DNA of 64,000 bases. Origin: Pyxidicoccus xibeiensis. GTDB lineage: Bacteria > Myxococcota > Myxococcia > Myxococcales > Myxococcaceae. Within the stretch, counting starts at the first letter, position 1, and every line of letters starts with the position of its first letter. The notes under the pieces are model-generated. The model made no database searches. It had not been told where the DNA came from and saw nothing but the letters and a program-made list of their open reading frames with translations. This document shows positions 14,577 through 22,389 of this stretch, piece after piece. A program made the position numbers and the translations under genes. The DNA is taken from NCBI RefSeq assembly GCF_024198175.1, contig NZ_JAJVKV010000002.1, positions 558,001-622,000 on the forward strand, written 5' to 3'.

Positions 14577-17500
14577 GTGAGCCTCTCTCCAGACCAACTC
14601 AAGCAGATCCTCGCAGACGCCGACCACCCGCTGGGCATCAAGGAACTCCTGCGGCTCGCCGGACTGCACCCCGGGCAGCAGACCGAGCTCAAGCGAGCGC
14701 TGAGGGAGCTCGTCCGCAAGGGCGACGCCACCAAGGACGGCAAGCGCTTCGTCGCCATGCAGGCCCCCACCCGGCGTGGGGATGGCGGAGCGGACGTGCG
14801 CCCGCCCAACCCCTGGCAGCAGAAGGGTCCGCCGGCGGGCCGGGCGCCTCAGGGCTCCCAGCCCCAGGGCTTCCGCGCACGCGGCCGGGAGCCGGAGCGG
14901 CCGGGCCGCGACTTCGGCCGGGGCCGTGACCGCCGGCCCTCCTTCGGCCAGGACGGCGGAGGGCGCGGAGGCTTCCGCAAGGGCGGTGGGGCAGAGCGCT
15001 TCAGCCCCCGCGGGCGCCGCGGTGGAGACCTCGAGGACTCGGGACTGCCCACGGTGGAGGGCATCCTCCACGTGCACCGCGACGGCTTCGGCTTCGTGCA
15101 CCCCGTCTCCGGAGAGGGAGAGAACATCTTCCTGCCGCCGGGCGAGGCGCAGCGGGCGCTCGACAATGACCGGGTGGTGGTGCGCGTGTCGGGGCGCCCC
15201 GGCCGGTACGAAGGAGAGCTCCTGCGGGTGGTGACGCGCCGGCGCGAGCTGGCCGTTGGCACGTACACGGTGCAGGGCCGGCACGGGCTGGTGCTGCCCA
15301 CGGACACGAGCCTGCCGGGCCCCATCCGCGTGCCCCTCACGCAGATGGCGCAGGAGGGCGACCTGGTGAAGGTGCGCCTGGGCGTGGGCGCGCAGCTCCT
15401 GGACCCCTCGAAGGACCTCTTCGGCGAGGTGGCCGGCTCGCTCGGCAAGCCGGGGGAGCCCAGCGCCGAGGTGCTGGCCACCGCGTTCTCCCAGGGCTTC
15501 TCCGACGAGTTCCCTCCCGAGGTCATGGACGAGGCGGACCGCTTCTCCGTCCAGGTGGCGCAGGAGGAGGCGCGCGGCGAGGTCCGGCGCGACCTGCGCT
15601 CCATGCCGCTCATCACCATCGACGGTGAGGACGCGCGCGACTTCGACGACGCGGTGTACACGGAGCCGCACGGCAGCGGCTGGCGGCTGGTGGTGGCCAT
15701 CGCCGACGTGACGCACTACGTGCGCGAGGGCACCGCGCTCAACGCGGAGGGCCTGCGGCGGGCGACGTCCGTGTACCTGCCCGACCGCGTGCTGCCCATG
15801 CTTCCGGAGCGGCTGAGCAACGGCATCTGCTCGCTGAAGCCGGACGAGGACCGGCTGTGCATGGTGGCGGACATGACGTTCGACCGCCAGGGCCAGCGGC
15901 TCTCGTCGGAGCTGTACCCGGCGGTGATGCGCAGCGCGGCGCGCTGCACGTACAACGAGGTGCAGGACGTCCTGGACGGCAAGGACGTGCCGCACCGCAA
16001 CGCCTTCAAGCCCCAGTTCGAGCAGCTGATGGCGCTGGCGCGCGTGCTGACGAAGATGCGCAAGGAGCGCGGCGCCATCGACTTCGACCTGCCCGAGCAC
16101 AAGGTGGTGCTCGGCAAGGACGGCCTGCCGGTGCGCATGGACAAGCGTGAGCGCAAGGACAGCCACCGGCTCATCGAGGAGTGCATGCTCGCCGCCAACG
16201 AGGCGGTGGCGCGGTTCTTCAACGACGAGGGGCTGCCCACGGTGTACCGGTTCCACGGCGAGCCGGACCCGGAGAAGCTCGCCAACTTCGCGGCGCTCGC
16301 GCAGGCGTATGGCTTCAAGCTGCGCTTCGAGGACGGGGTGACGTCCAAGGAGCTGGATGCCTTCGTCAGCCAGCTGGCGGGCCATCCCGAGCAGCGGGCG
16401 CTGAACCAGCTGCTGCTGCGCTCGATGATGCAGGCCGTGTACACGCCCACGCGGGTGGGCCACTACGGCCTGGCCGCGGAGCACTACCTCCACTTCACGT
16501 CGCCCATCCGCCGCTACCCGGACCTGCTGGTGCACCGGCTCTTGAAGGCGCACTGGGCCCGGAAGGGACGCAAGCCCACCGAGTCGATGCTGGAGCGCGA
16601 GGAGACCCAGCTCGAGGACATGGCGGTGCAGTGCTCCGAGCGGGAGCGCGCGGCCATGCAGGTGGAGCGCGAGGTGGTGTCCTTCTACGCGTGCCTCCTG
16701 CTGAAGGACCGGGTGGGGGAGGAGTTCGCCGCGACGGTTGCGGCCATCACCGACTTCGGCTTCTTCGTCGAGCTGGACGAGGTGCACGTCGAGGGGCTGG
16801 TGAAGGCGGAGACGCTCGGCCCGTCGGCCAAGCTGGACAAGCTGACGCACTCGCTGGTGTACGCCGGCGGGCGCCGCGTCCGCGTGGGCCAGAAGCTGCG
16901 CGTGCGGCTGTCGTCGGTGAATCCGTCGGCGCGGAAGATCGACTTCGAGGCGCTCCAGTTCGAAGGGGAAGCGCCGCTGGCCCGCGCCGAGGGAGGCGCA
17001 CCGAAGCGCCGCCGCGAGTGGGAGGCGGAAGCGCCGCGTGGCCAGGGCCACGAGCGTGCGGGGCGTCCCGGACGCCGGGAGCGTGAGGGTGCTCCGCCGT
17101 GGCAGAAGGGGCCGCGGGAGGAGCCCGCTCGGGCTGGCCCGCGAGGCCGCTTCGTGCGTGAAGGTCGCCGCGAGGAGGCCGCGCCCAGCCGGGCCGGCGG
17201 GTCCAGGTTCCAGCGCCCGTGGAATGACGAGGGTGCGAAGCCGGCTACCGGTCCGGACGCGCGCTTGCCGCAGGGGCCGAAGCGCCGGATGTTCCTGCGG
17301 CCCGAGCACCCCTCCATTCCTCCGACGGAGGGGGAGGAGCGCCAGCCGCTGAGCCAGGGGCCCGAGAACGTGAGCGCCCCCGAGGTGCAGGAAGCGCAGA
17401 CGCCCGTTGCGCCGTGGGAGTTCTCGGGTGGGGCTGCCGAGGCCGGTGGTGACGAGGGCTCGCGGTCTCCGCATCCCGGGTTCGACCGCATCCGGGCGCT

Positions 17501-18203
17501 GGCCTCTCAGCGCAAGGGTGGACGCCCCGATGCTCGGGGCGCGTCGCATCACAAGCCCAAGCCTGGTCAGGGACGCCCCAATGCGCAGGTGCCCAGGCCC
17601 CCCGCGCCCGAGGCGAGGCCCATGACCGCTGAGTCAGGACCCGCTGCGCCCGAGGCGTCGCCGGCCGCGGTCGAGCCCAGGACCGTGGCACCCGAGTCGA
17701 GGCACCCTGTTCCGGAGTCGAGACCCGTGGTGAGTGAGTCGAGGCCGAGCGCGGTCGAAGCGCGGCCCGCGGCTGCCGAGACCCGGCCGGCTGCGCACAG
17801 GGCCAGGCCCACCGCTCACACGGACGAGGCCGCTCCGACGCCTCCCGCGCGCGTGTCCGCTGCGCCCGAGCCGGTGTCGGATCCGGAGGCGGGCTCCGCC
17901 TCGCCCGTGGTTTCCGAGGAGGCGCCCGTCCGTGGCCCGAAGCGGAAGGCCGCGAGCAAGAAGACCACTGCTGGAACGCGGAAGGGGGCTGCTTCTCGCA
18001 AGCAGCCCGCCAAGGCCGTGAAGAAGGCGGCGAAAAAGGCCGCGGCGAAGGTCGCGAAGAAGGCGGCGGGCAAGGCCGCGAAGAAGCCCGCGAAGGCATC
18101 AGCCCCGAAGGCCCCCAAGGCGCGCGTCGCGAAGACCGCGAAGACGCGCACCGCCGGGGGCAAGACCTCGAGCAAGAAGACGGCGGCGCGCCGCAAGCGT
18201 TGA
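14577..18203 (+). CDS. rnr: Ribonuclease R with a very long C-terminal extension
   Basis: A 1208-residue 3'-5' exoribonuclease; usual RNase R is near 800 residues. Order: winged-helix domain (1-65), Arg/Gly/Gln-rich linker, cold-shock domain near 159 (DGFGFVHPVSGEGENIFL), RNB catalytic domain with the metal-binding segment DGEDARDFDDAVY near 350 and HFTSPIRRYPDLLVHR later, and an S1 domain near 711 (ITDFGFFVELDEVHVEGLV). From about 790 the protein is disordered: Arg/Gly-rich, then Glu/Pro/Ala/Arg repeats (APESR, VSESR, AVEAR), ending with about 90 Lys/Ala-rich residues (AKKAAAKVAKKAAGKAAKK). The start is GTG 14577. The tail resembles histone H1 and the tail of the previous protein; it may add RNA binding. 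Confidence 0.93.
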   Translation: MSLSPDQLKQILADADHPLGIKELLRLAGLHPGQQTELKRALRELVRKGDATKDGKRFVAMQAPTRRGDGGADVRPPNPWQQKGPPAGRAPQGSQPQGFRARGREPERPGRDFGRGRDRRPSFGQDGGGRGGFRKGGGAERFSPRGRRGGDLEDSGLPTVEGILHVHRDGFGFVHPVSGEGENIFLPPGEAQRALDNDRVVVRVSGRPGRYEGELLRVVTRRRELAVGTYTVQGRHGLVLPTDTSLPGPIRVPLTQMAQEGDLVKVRLGVGAQLLDPSKDLFGEVAGSLGKPGEPSAEVLATAFSQGFSDEFPPEVMDEADRFSVQVAQEEARGEVRRDLRSMPLITIDGEDARDFDDAVYTEPHGSGWRLVVAIADVTHYVREGTALNAEGLRRATSVYLPDRVLPMLPERLSNGICSLKPDEDRLCMVADMTFDRQGQRLSSELYPAVMRSAARCTYNEVQDVLDGKDVPHRNAFKPQFEQLMALARVLTKMRKERGAIDFDLPEHKVVLGKDGLPVRMDKRERKDSHRLIEECMLAANEAVARFFNDEGLPTVYRFHGEPDPEKLANFAALAQAYGFKLRFEDGVTSKELDAFVSQLAGHPEQRALNQLLLRSMMQAVYTPTRVGHYGLAAEHYLHFTSPIRRYPDLLVHRLLKAHWARKGRKPTESMLEREETQLEDMAVQCSERERAAMQVEREVVSFYACLLLKDRVGEEFAATVAAITDFGFFVELDEVHVEGLVKAETLGPSAKLDKLTHSLVYAGGRRVRVGQKLRVRLSSVNPSARKIDFEALQFEGEAPLARAEGGAPKRRREWEAEAPRGQGHERAGRPGRREREGAPPWQKGPREEPARAGPRGRFVREGRREEAAPSRAGGSRFQRPWNDEGAKPATGPDARLPQGPKRRMFLRPEHPSIPPTEGEERQPLSQGPENVSAPEVQEAQTPVAPWEFSGGAAEAGGDEGSRSPHPGFDRIRALASQRKGGRPDARGASHHKPKPGQGRPNAQVPRPPAPEARPMTAESGPAAPEASPAAVEPRTVAPESRHPVPESRPVVSESRPSAVEARPAAAETRPAAHRARPTAHTDEAAPTPPARVSAAPEPVSDPEAGSASPVVSEEAPVRGPKRKAASKKTTAGTRKGAASRKQPAKAVKKAAKKAAAKVAKKAAGKAAKKPAKASAPKAPKARVAKTAKTRTAGGKTSSKKTAARRKR

Positions 18204-18204
18204 G

Positions 18205-18238
18205 TGGGGCCAGACGGCCGGGTCGCCTCGGGGCCCCA
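18205..18238 (+). terminator. Hairpin after rnr
   Basis: TGGGGCC (18205-18211) pairs with GGCCCCA (18232-18238) around a 20-base loop, directly behind the rnr stop. No T run follows, so it is a weak candidate. Confidence 0.3.
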
Positions 18239-18253
18239 TCCTCCTCCCTGGAA

Positions 18254-18565
18254 GAGGACGGGCCCGGGCCGGGCCGTCGCTCACAATGCACCCAAGCCCG
18301 TCAGGGACGGACGCACCGCCCATCCACGCGTGTTCTGTCAATCACCGCGGAGCACGAAGGAGGATGGGCCCGCGCCGGGCCGTCGCTCGCGAGGCATCGA
18401 AGCCACGTCAGGGATAAAAGCTCCGCCCACCCAGGCTTCTTCTGTCCGCGCGGAGCACGCAGGAGGACGGGCCCGCGCCGGGCCGTCGCTCGCGAGGCAG
18501 CGAAGCCGTGTCAGGGACGGAAGCACCGCCCACCCAGGCTTCTTCTGTCCGCGCGGAGCATGCAG
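18254..18565 (+). repeat. Tandem 103-106 bp repeat, three copies plus a partial fourth
   Basis: The 407-base gap after rnr is mostly a tandem repeat. Units start at 18254, 18360 and 18463 with GAGGAYGGGCCCG, and a fourth begins at 18566 before diverging. Units two and three are nearly identical; unit one has drifted. Each has a GC-rich near-palindrome (GACGGGCCC paired to GGGCCGTC), a TCAGGGA segment, a CACCGCCCACCCAGGCTTC segment, and ends CGCGGAGCAYGMAG. No convincing reading frame uses the repeat. Confidence 0.85.
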
Positions 18566-18610
18566 GAGGAGCATCCCGGGTATGCTCAGCGCGAACGTCA
18601 AGGAGGCACC

Positions 18611-18829
18611 GTGGGAGTTGTCCGGCTCGTGGGAGTGATGCTCGCCGTCGCGGGTGGGGTCTTGCTGTGGACCGGGCTGCAGGCGAGGGACTCGCTCGCG
18701 GAGCGGGCCACCCAGGTCCTGACCGGCCGCAACACCGAGAAGACCACGCTGTACCTCGCGGGCGGAGGCGCCGCCCTGGCGGGTGGCATCCTGATGGTGC
18801 TCTTCGGCGGAGGCCGGCGGCGCCGGTAG
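18611..18829 (+). CDS. Small two-segment membrane protein, DUF3185 type
   Basis: A 72-residue membrane protein of unknown function. Two hydrophobic helices are clear: LVGVMLAVAGGVLLWTGL near the start and LYLAGGGAALAGGILMVLF near the end, joined by a charged QARDSLAERATQVLTG loop and closed by an Arg-rich tail. This layout and the QARDS..ERA loop match the DUF3185 family of small inner-membrane proteins. GTG 18611 is chosen as AAGGAGG at 18600-18606 is four bases upstream; the frame remains open much further upstream but that stretch is tandem repeat DNA. Confidence 0.8.
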   Translation: MGVVRLVGVMLAVAGGVLLWTGLQARDSLAERATQVLTGRNTEKTTLYLAGGGAALAGGILMVLFGGGRRRR

Positions 18830-18836
18830 GCCCGGG

Positions 18837-19517
18837 CTACTCGAACGTGAGGCTGGAGGACCCACTGAGCTCTCGTGAGAGCACGGTGGGCTGCCCGACG
18901 ATGCGCACCTTGCTGGCGCCCGAGGCGCTCAGCTGCAGGGTGTCCGAGACGCGCAGCTGGATGTCCCCACCGCCGCTGCACTGCAGCGTGGCCTCATGGG
19001 CGGAGAGCTCCCGGGCGCGCAGCGTGCTCGCTCCCGACATGACGCTCGTCACCTCGGTGGCCTCGCCCTCCAGTGTGACGTCGACCCCGCCACTCAGGAC
19101 CAGGTCGAGGTCGTGCGTGTCCAGGCCGCTCACGCGGAGCTTCCCGCCCCCGCTCGCCGTGAGCGAGAAGGACTCGGAGTCGAGCGTCCCGCCGATGTCC
19201 ATCACGCCTCCACCCGAGCGGGTAACGGACTCCAGCCGGGGCACCTTCACCTCGACGCGCAGCGGGTTGCGCGAGTCCCATGCGCCGACGTCCCCGGGCG
19301 CGAAGTGCACGCGGAGCTCATCTCCGTACCGGGACTCCGTGCGGAGCAGCGCCACCAGGTTGTCATCGCCCACGAGGCGGACCTGGGTCGGCTGCCCGGG
19401 CTCCACGATGACGACGGCCTCGATGCCGTCCTCGACCACGAGGCCCTTGAAGTCCGAGGTCTGCCGCTCCTCCACCACCACGTGGCCGCTGCCCTCGACA
19501 TAGGGCCGTCCACACAC
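18837..19517 (-). CDS. GIN-domain (DUF2807) putative lipoprotein, signal peptide out of frame
   Basis: A 226-residue frame covering a GIN domain (head domain of putative autotransporter adhesins), a right-handed beta helix of short repeats such as SGGGKLRVSG, LSGGVDVTLEG and MSGASTLRAREL. Such proteins are normally exported. This frame opens only at GTG 19517, straight into YVEGSGHVVVEERQ, without a signal peptide. A complete lipoprotein signal lies just upstream in another frame (19510-19579). Removing one GT from the GTGTGT run (plus-strand CACACA 19511-19516) would join ITGC to GRPYVEGSG exactly as expected. The gene is thus frameshifted, either truly or by a sequence error, and the expected full gene is 18837-19579. 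Confidence 0.75.
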   Translation of the reverse strand: MCGRPYVEGSGHVVVEERQTSDFKGLVVEDGIEAVVIVEPGQPTQVRLVGDDNLVALLRTESRYGDELRVHFAPGDVGAWDSRNPLRVEVKVPRLESVTRSGGGVMDIGGTLDSESFSLTASGGGKLRVSGLDTHDLDLVLSGGVDVTLEGEATEVTSVMSGASTLRARELSAHEATLQCSGGGDIQLRVSDTLQLSASGASKVRIVGQPTVLSRELSGSSSLTFE

Positions 19518-19579
19518 CCGGTGATGACCGCGGCCAGCAGTGCGAGGCCCGCCCAGACTCCGTGCCTGTCCATGCGCAT
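19510..19579 (-). other. Out-of-frame lipoprotein signal peptide of the GIN-domain gene
   Basis: Starting at ATG 19579 with GGGAGA nine bases ahead, this frame encodes MRMDRHGVWAGLALLAAVI then TGC: a positive start, a hydrophobic core and a clean ITGC lipobox at residues 19-22. The frame then leaves the GIN domain, which continues in a frame two bases away. It reads as the true start of the gene at 18837-19517. Confidence 0.6.
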
Positions 19580-19667
19580 GTTCCAGCTCTCCCGGCGCCC
19601 GGCCACCAGGGCCGACGCTGGGAAGGGAACACCGCCCTTGCCGGGAACTGTCACCCGGCCTCGCGCG

Positions 19668-20621
19668 TCACTCGAAGGGCAGGGTGAGGTAGTGGGTGCC
19701 CAGCTCCGACAGCGCTCCCGGCGCCCCGAGGAGGCTCGCGAAGCACGGGTCATTCGTCCACCGTCCCGTGAACCAGGCGTAGCGGAACACGTCGTCCCGG
19801 CTCTCGCAGACGGCCACCATCTCCGCCATCTGGGCCTTCTGCTTCGCCACCGAGTCAATCTGCGCGCCGTCCCGCTGGGTGTGGCAGTTGGCGAACTCGG
19901 TGACCCAGAACGGCTTGCCGTACTTCTTGAGCCGGTCCAACTGGCCCGCGAGCCCGTAGTCGTACCAATGGAACGCGAGGTAATCGATGCGGGGGGCGCG
20001 GTTGCCATTCTCCGCGCGGTAGGTCGCGTAGAACGCATCCAGCCAGACCACCGGGTCCGAATAGCCCGGAACGGTTCCCCAGTTCATCGCCGGGCCGACG
20101 AGCTTGACGCCGGTATTGGCCGCCACGGCCTCGTACCGGGGCCACAGCCGCGCCGCGTCCTGGGGCGACATGTTGGCCTGGTCCGACAGGTTGGGCTCGT
20201 TGAGGAGCAGCAGGTACTGGATGTGGGGATTGGCCTTGAGGATGCCTTCGATGCGCGCGGCGTCGAAGTTCCCGTTCCAGAGCATCGGAATGAAGTCCAT
20301 GCCGTAGCGGGTCCGGTAGTCCGCGGGCACGTTCCGATGGGGCTCCGGGCTCCAGTTGTACCACCAGCTCACTCCGGGAGAGACGGCGGCCAGGTCCGCC
20401 GGCGTCGCCAGGTCGAAGGCGATGCCGCGCTTGGCGCTCTTGGCCGGCGGTGGCGGCGGAGTGCCGCCATCGGTCGGCTGCGTGCCGGCGTCCGTGCCCG
20501 CATCCACCTGCACCTGGGTTCCCGCATCTCCCGGCTTCGAGCCCTCCGGGCCGGACCCGGCAGGGTCACAACCCAGCAGCATGAACACCACGAGCGATGA
20601 GAACGCGAGGGAGCGGTTCAT
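19668..20621 (-). CDS. Secreted lipoprotein glycoside hydrolase, GH128 type
   Basis: A 317-residue lipoprotein. The signal (AFSSLVVFMLLGC, lipid Cys18) is followed by a disordered Asp/Gly/Thr/Pro-rich spacer to about residue 60, then a TIM-barrel domain of the Asl1/GH128 type, whose members cut beta-1,3-glucan. Likely catalytic residues are Glu142 in LLLNEPNLSD and Glu242 in WVTEFANC; FHWYDYG fits the same fold. ATG 20621 is chosen since the longer frame start adds 19 residues before the signal peptide. An outer-surface glucanase would suit a predator that meets fungal or algal walls, but substrate is inferred from family only. Confidence 0.85.
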   Translation of the reverse strand: MNRSLAFSSLVVFMLLGCDPAGSGPEGSKPGDAGTQVQVDAGTDAGTQPTDGGTPPPPPAKSAKRGIAFDLATPADLAAVSPGVSWWYNWSPEPHRNVPADYRTRYGMDFIPMLWNGNFDAARIEGILKANPHIQYLLLLNEPNLSDQANMSPQDAARLWPRYEAVAANTGVKLVGPAMNWGTVPGYSDPVVWLDAFYATYRAENGNRAPRIDYLAFHWYDYGLAGQLDRLKKYGKPFWVTEFANCHTQRDGAQIDSVAKQKAQMAEMVAVCESRDDVFRYAWFTGRWTNDPCFASLLGAPGALSELGTHYLTLPFE

Positions 20622-20745
20622 GCGCGCCACTTTAGTCTTTGTTCGAGTGGCGAAGAAACATCGTCCTGCCCAGGTCAATGCGCTGGCAGGAACCGCGGTG
20701 GAGGGAGGCCAGTGACGCGCTCGGGGAGGGCGACGTCATCCTCGG

Positions 20746-21483
20746 CTAGCCCGGCGGCGGCCCCGGGGCCTCGATGTCGAGCACGGCCTCCTGCTTGCGT
20801 GGCACGTCCGGGCGCACGGGCCAGAAGTGGCCCGCCTGCGGGCCGAGCACGTCGAGCCAGGCCGCCACGGCTGCTGCGTGTCTCCCCTGTGCGAACCTCA
20901 CCGTGGAGTAGAGCAGCTCCTTCAGCTCGGGCTCTTGCTTCGCGAGCGCCTCACCGAGGCAGAGGGCATACCCACCCGAGGCCGCCGACAGGACGATGAG
21001 GACGCCTCGCGCGTCCAGGGCTCCGTCGGCCTGGCGCTGCTCGAAGATGCGCAGCGTGCCCGCCGCGATACCGGGGACGTGGTTCCGCACGGCGACGCAC
21101 AGCGGCACGTCCGTGGCGGCGCGGAAGCGCTCCACGGCGGCTTGTATCTCCGGGGAGCGCCGTCCCCCGAACAGCGACTCGGCGGTCCGAACGCCCTCGC
21201 GCTTCCTCTTGCGCCAGTCCGCCACGAGCACGGCGAAGATGAGCGCGCTGAACCCCAGCAGCACGTAGCCGCCTTCCCTCGGCATGCTGTACATCACGAA
21301 GAGCACGAGGAGCCCGAACACGGCGGCGCCGGCCGCGAATGCTCCGAAGACGGCGTACGCAATCCACTGCGTGCTGGGGTGCGCGCCCTCGTGGGAGAGG
21401 GGGACGACGGGCCCCCTGGCGTTCCTCAGCTTCTCGCGCAGGACCTGCGAGACGTCCACCGTCCGGGACTGCTTCTTCCTCAT
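20746..21483 (-). CDS. Hypothetical inner-membrane protein with a cytoplasmic or periplasmic domain
   Basis: A 245-residue protein I do not recognise. After a charged start it has two close transmembrane helices (about residues 45-70 and 75-95: YAVFGAFAAGAAVFGLLVLF and YVLLGFSALIFAVLVAD). The rest is a soluble alpha/beta domain with the segment DGALDARGVLIVLSAASGG, which recalls TPM-type domains where DARGVLI-like strands occur; the similarity is weak. ATG 21483 is chosen over a TTG six codons upstream; GGGGG precedes it. Confidence 0.7.
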   Translation of the reverse strand: MRKKQSRTVDVSQVLREKLRNARGPVVPLSHEGAHPSTQWIAYAVFGAFAAGAAVFGLLVLFVMYSMPREGGYVLLGFSALIFAVLVADWRKRKREGVRTAESLFGGRRSPEIQAAVERFRAATDVPLCVAVRNHVPGIAAGTLRIFEQRQADGALDARGVLIVLSAASGGYALCLGEALAKQEPELKELLYSTVRFAQGRHAAAVAAWLDVLGPQAGHFWPVRPDVPRKQEAVLDIEAPGPPPG

Positions 21484-21537
21484 GCCCCCATCATCCCGCA
21501 AGCCGGGCAGGGCCGCAGCCTTGCCCGGCCCGCTGTG

Positions 21538-22389
21538 CTACGCGTTCAGCGCCGCGGCGTGGTGGCGCAGGTGGTCCTCCATGAAGGTGGAGACGAAGTA
21601 GTAGCCGTGGTCGTACCCCTCGTGGATGCGCAGGTTCAGAGGCTGGCCCACGGCCTCGCAGGCCTCGCGCAGCAGCTCCGGCTTGAGCTGCTCCTGGAGG
21701 AACTTGTCCCCCGTCCCCTGGTCCACCAGCAGCAGGGGCAGGCGCGTCTTCGAGCCGCGCAGCAGCTCGGTGGCGTCGTACTGGCGCCACGCCTGCGCGT
21801 CCTCGCCCAGGTAGCCCCGGAACGCCTTCTGTCCCCACGGCACGCGCATGGGCGCGGTGATGGGGGCGAAGGCGGACACGGAGCGGTAGCGCCCGGGGTT
21901 GCGCAGCGCGGACACCAGCGCGCCATGGCCGCCCATGGAGTGGCCGAAGATGCCCTCTCGGTCCGCCCGGGCCGGGAAGTGCAGGGCGATGAGCGCGGGC
22001 AGCTCCTGGGTGACGTACGTCGCCATCCGGTAGCGCGAGGACCACGGCGCCTGCGTGGCATCCAGGTAGAAGCCCGCGCCCACGCCGAAGTCCCAGGACG
22101 CGTCCTCGCCGGGGTAGCCGGCGCCGCGCGGGCTGGTGTCCGGGGCCACCAGCATCAGCCCCAGCTCCGCCGCGACGCGCTGCGCGCCTCCCTTGATGAG
22201 GAACGTGTCCTCCGTGCAGGTGAGGCCCGCGAGGTAGTAGAGGACGGGCACCTTCCGCTCCCGCGCCTGGGGCGGGACGAAGACGCCGAAGCGCATGTCG
22301 CCGCCGCACGCTTCCGAGGCGTGGCGGTAGAAGCCGACGGTGCCCCCGAAGCAGCGGTGCTCGCTGAGCAGCGTGGGCGCGGCCGTCAT
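21538..22389 (-). CDS. fghA: S-formylglutathione hydrolase
   Basis: A 283-residue alpha/beta hydrolase of the esterase D family that splits S-formylglutathione to formate and glutathione. The catalytic triad is visible: Ser151 in GHSMGGHGAL, Asp228 in QGTGDKF, and His261 in GYDHGYYF. The N-terminal YYLAGLTCTEDTF stretch is a strong family marker. The ATG overlaps the TGA of the dehydrogenase gene (ATGA), so the pair is coupled. Together they form the glutathione-dependent formaldehyde detoxification route in the cytoplasm. The frame is open far upstream on this strand, but that is a shadow of the dehydrogenase. Confidence 0.95.
   Translation of the reverse strand: MTAAPTLLSEHRCFGGTVGFYRHASEACGGDMRFGVFVPPQARERKVPVLYYLAGLTCTEDTFLIKGGAQRVAAELGLMLVAPDTSPRGAGYPGEDASWDFGVGAGFYLDATQAPWSSRYRMATYVTQELPALIALHFPARADREGIFGHSMGGHGALVSALRNPGRYRSVSAFAPITAPMRVPWGQKAFRGYLGEDAQAWRQYDATELLRGSKTRLPLLLVDQGTGDKFLQEQLKPELLREACEAVGQPLNLRIHEGYDHGYYFVSTFMEDHLRHHAAALNA

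Noticed and set aside
17460..17500. A GGGTTCGA-like tRNA T-loop string
   Set aside because: It is inside the rnr coding region and no cloverleaf arms can be paired around it.
14064..17552. A 1162-codon open frame on the minus strand opposite rnr
   Set aside because: It is antisense to RNase R, has Arg/His/Leu-rich shadow composition and no domain. High GC with strong third-position bias keeps opposite frames open.
7032..18565. CRISPR arrays
   Set aside because: The repeat arrays seen (33-35 bp contiguous units and 103-106 bp units) have no unique spacers between identical repeats and no cas genes are nearby.
18200..18610. Open frames across the 103-106 bp tandem repeat
   Set aside because: Reading frames through it are low complexity and shift between units because the units are 103 and 106 bases long, so they are not conserved coding.
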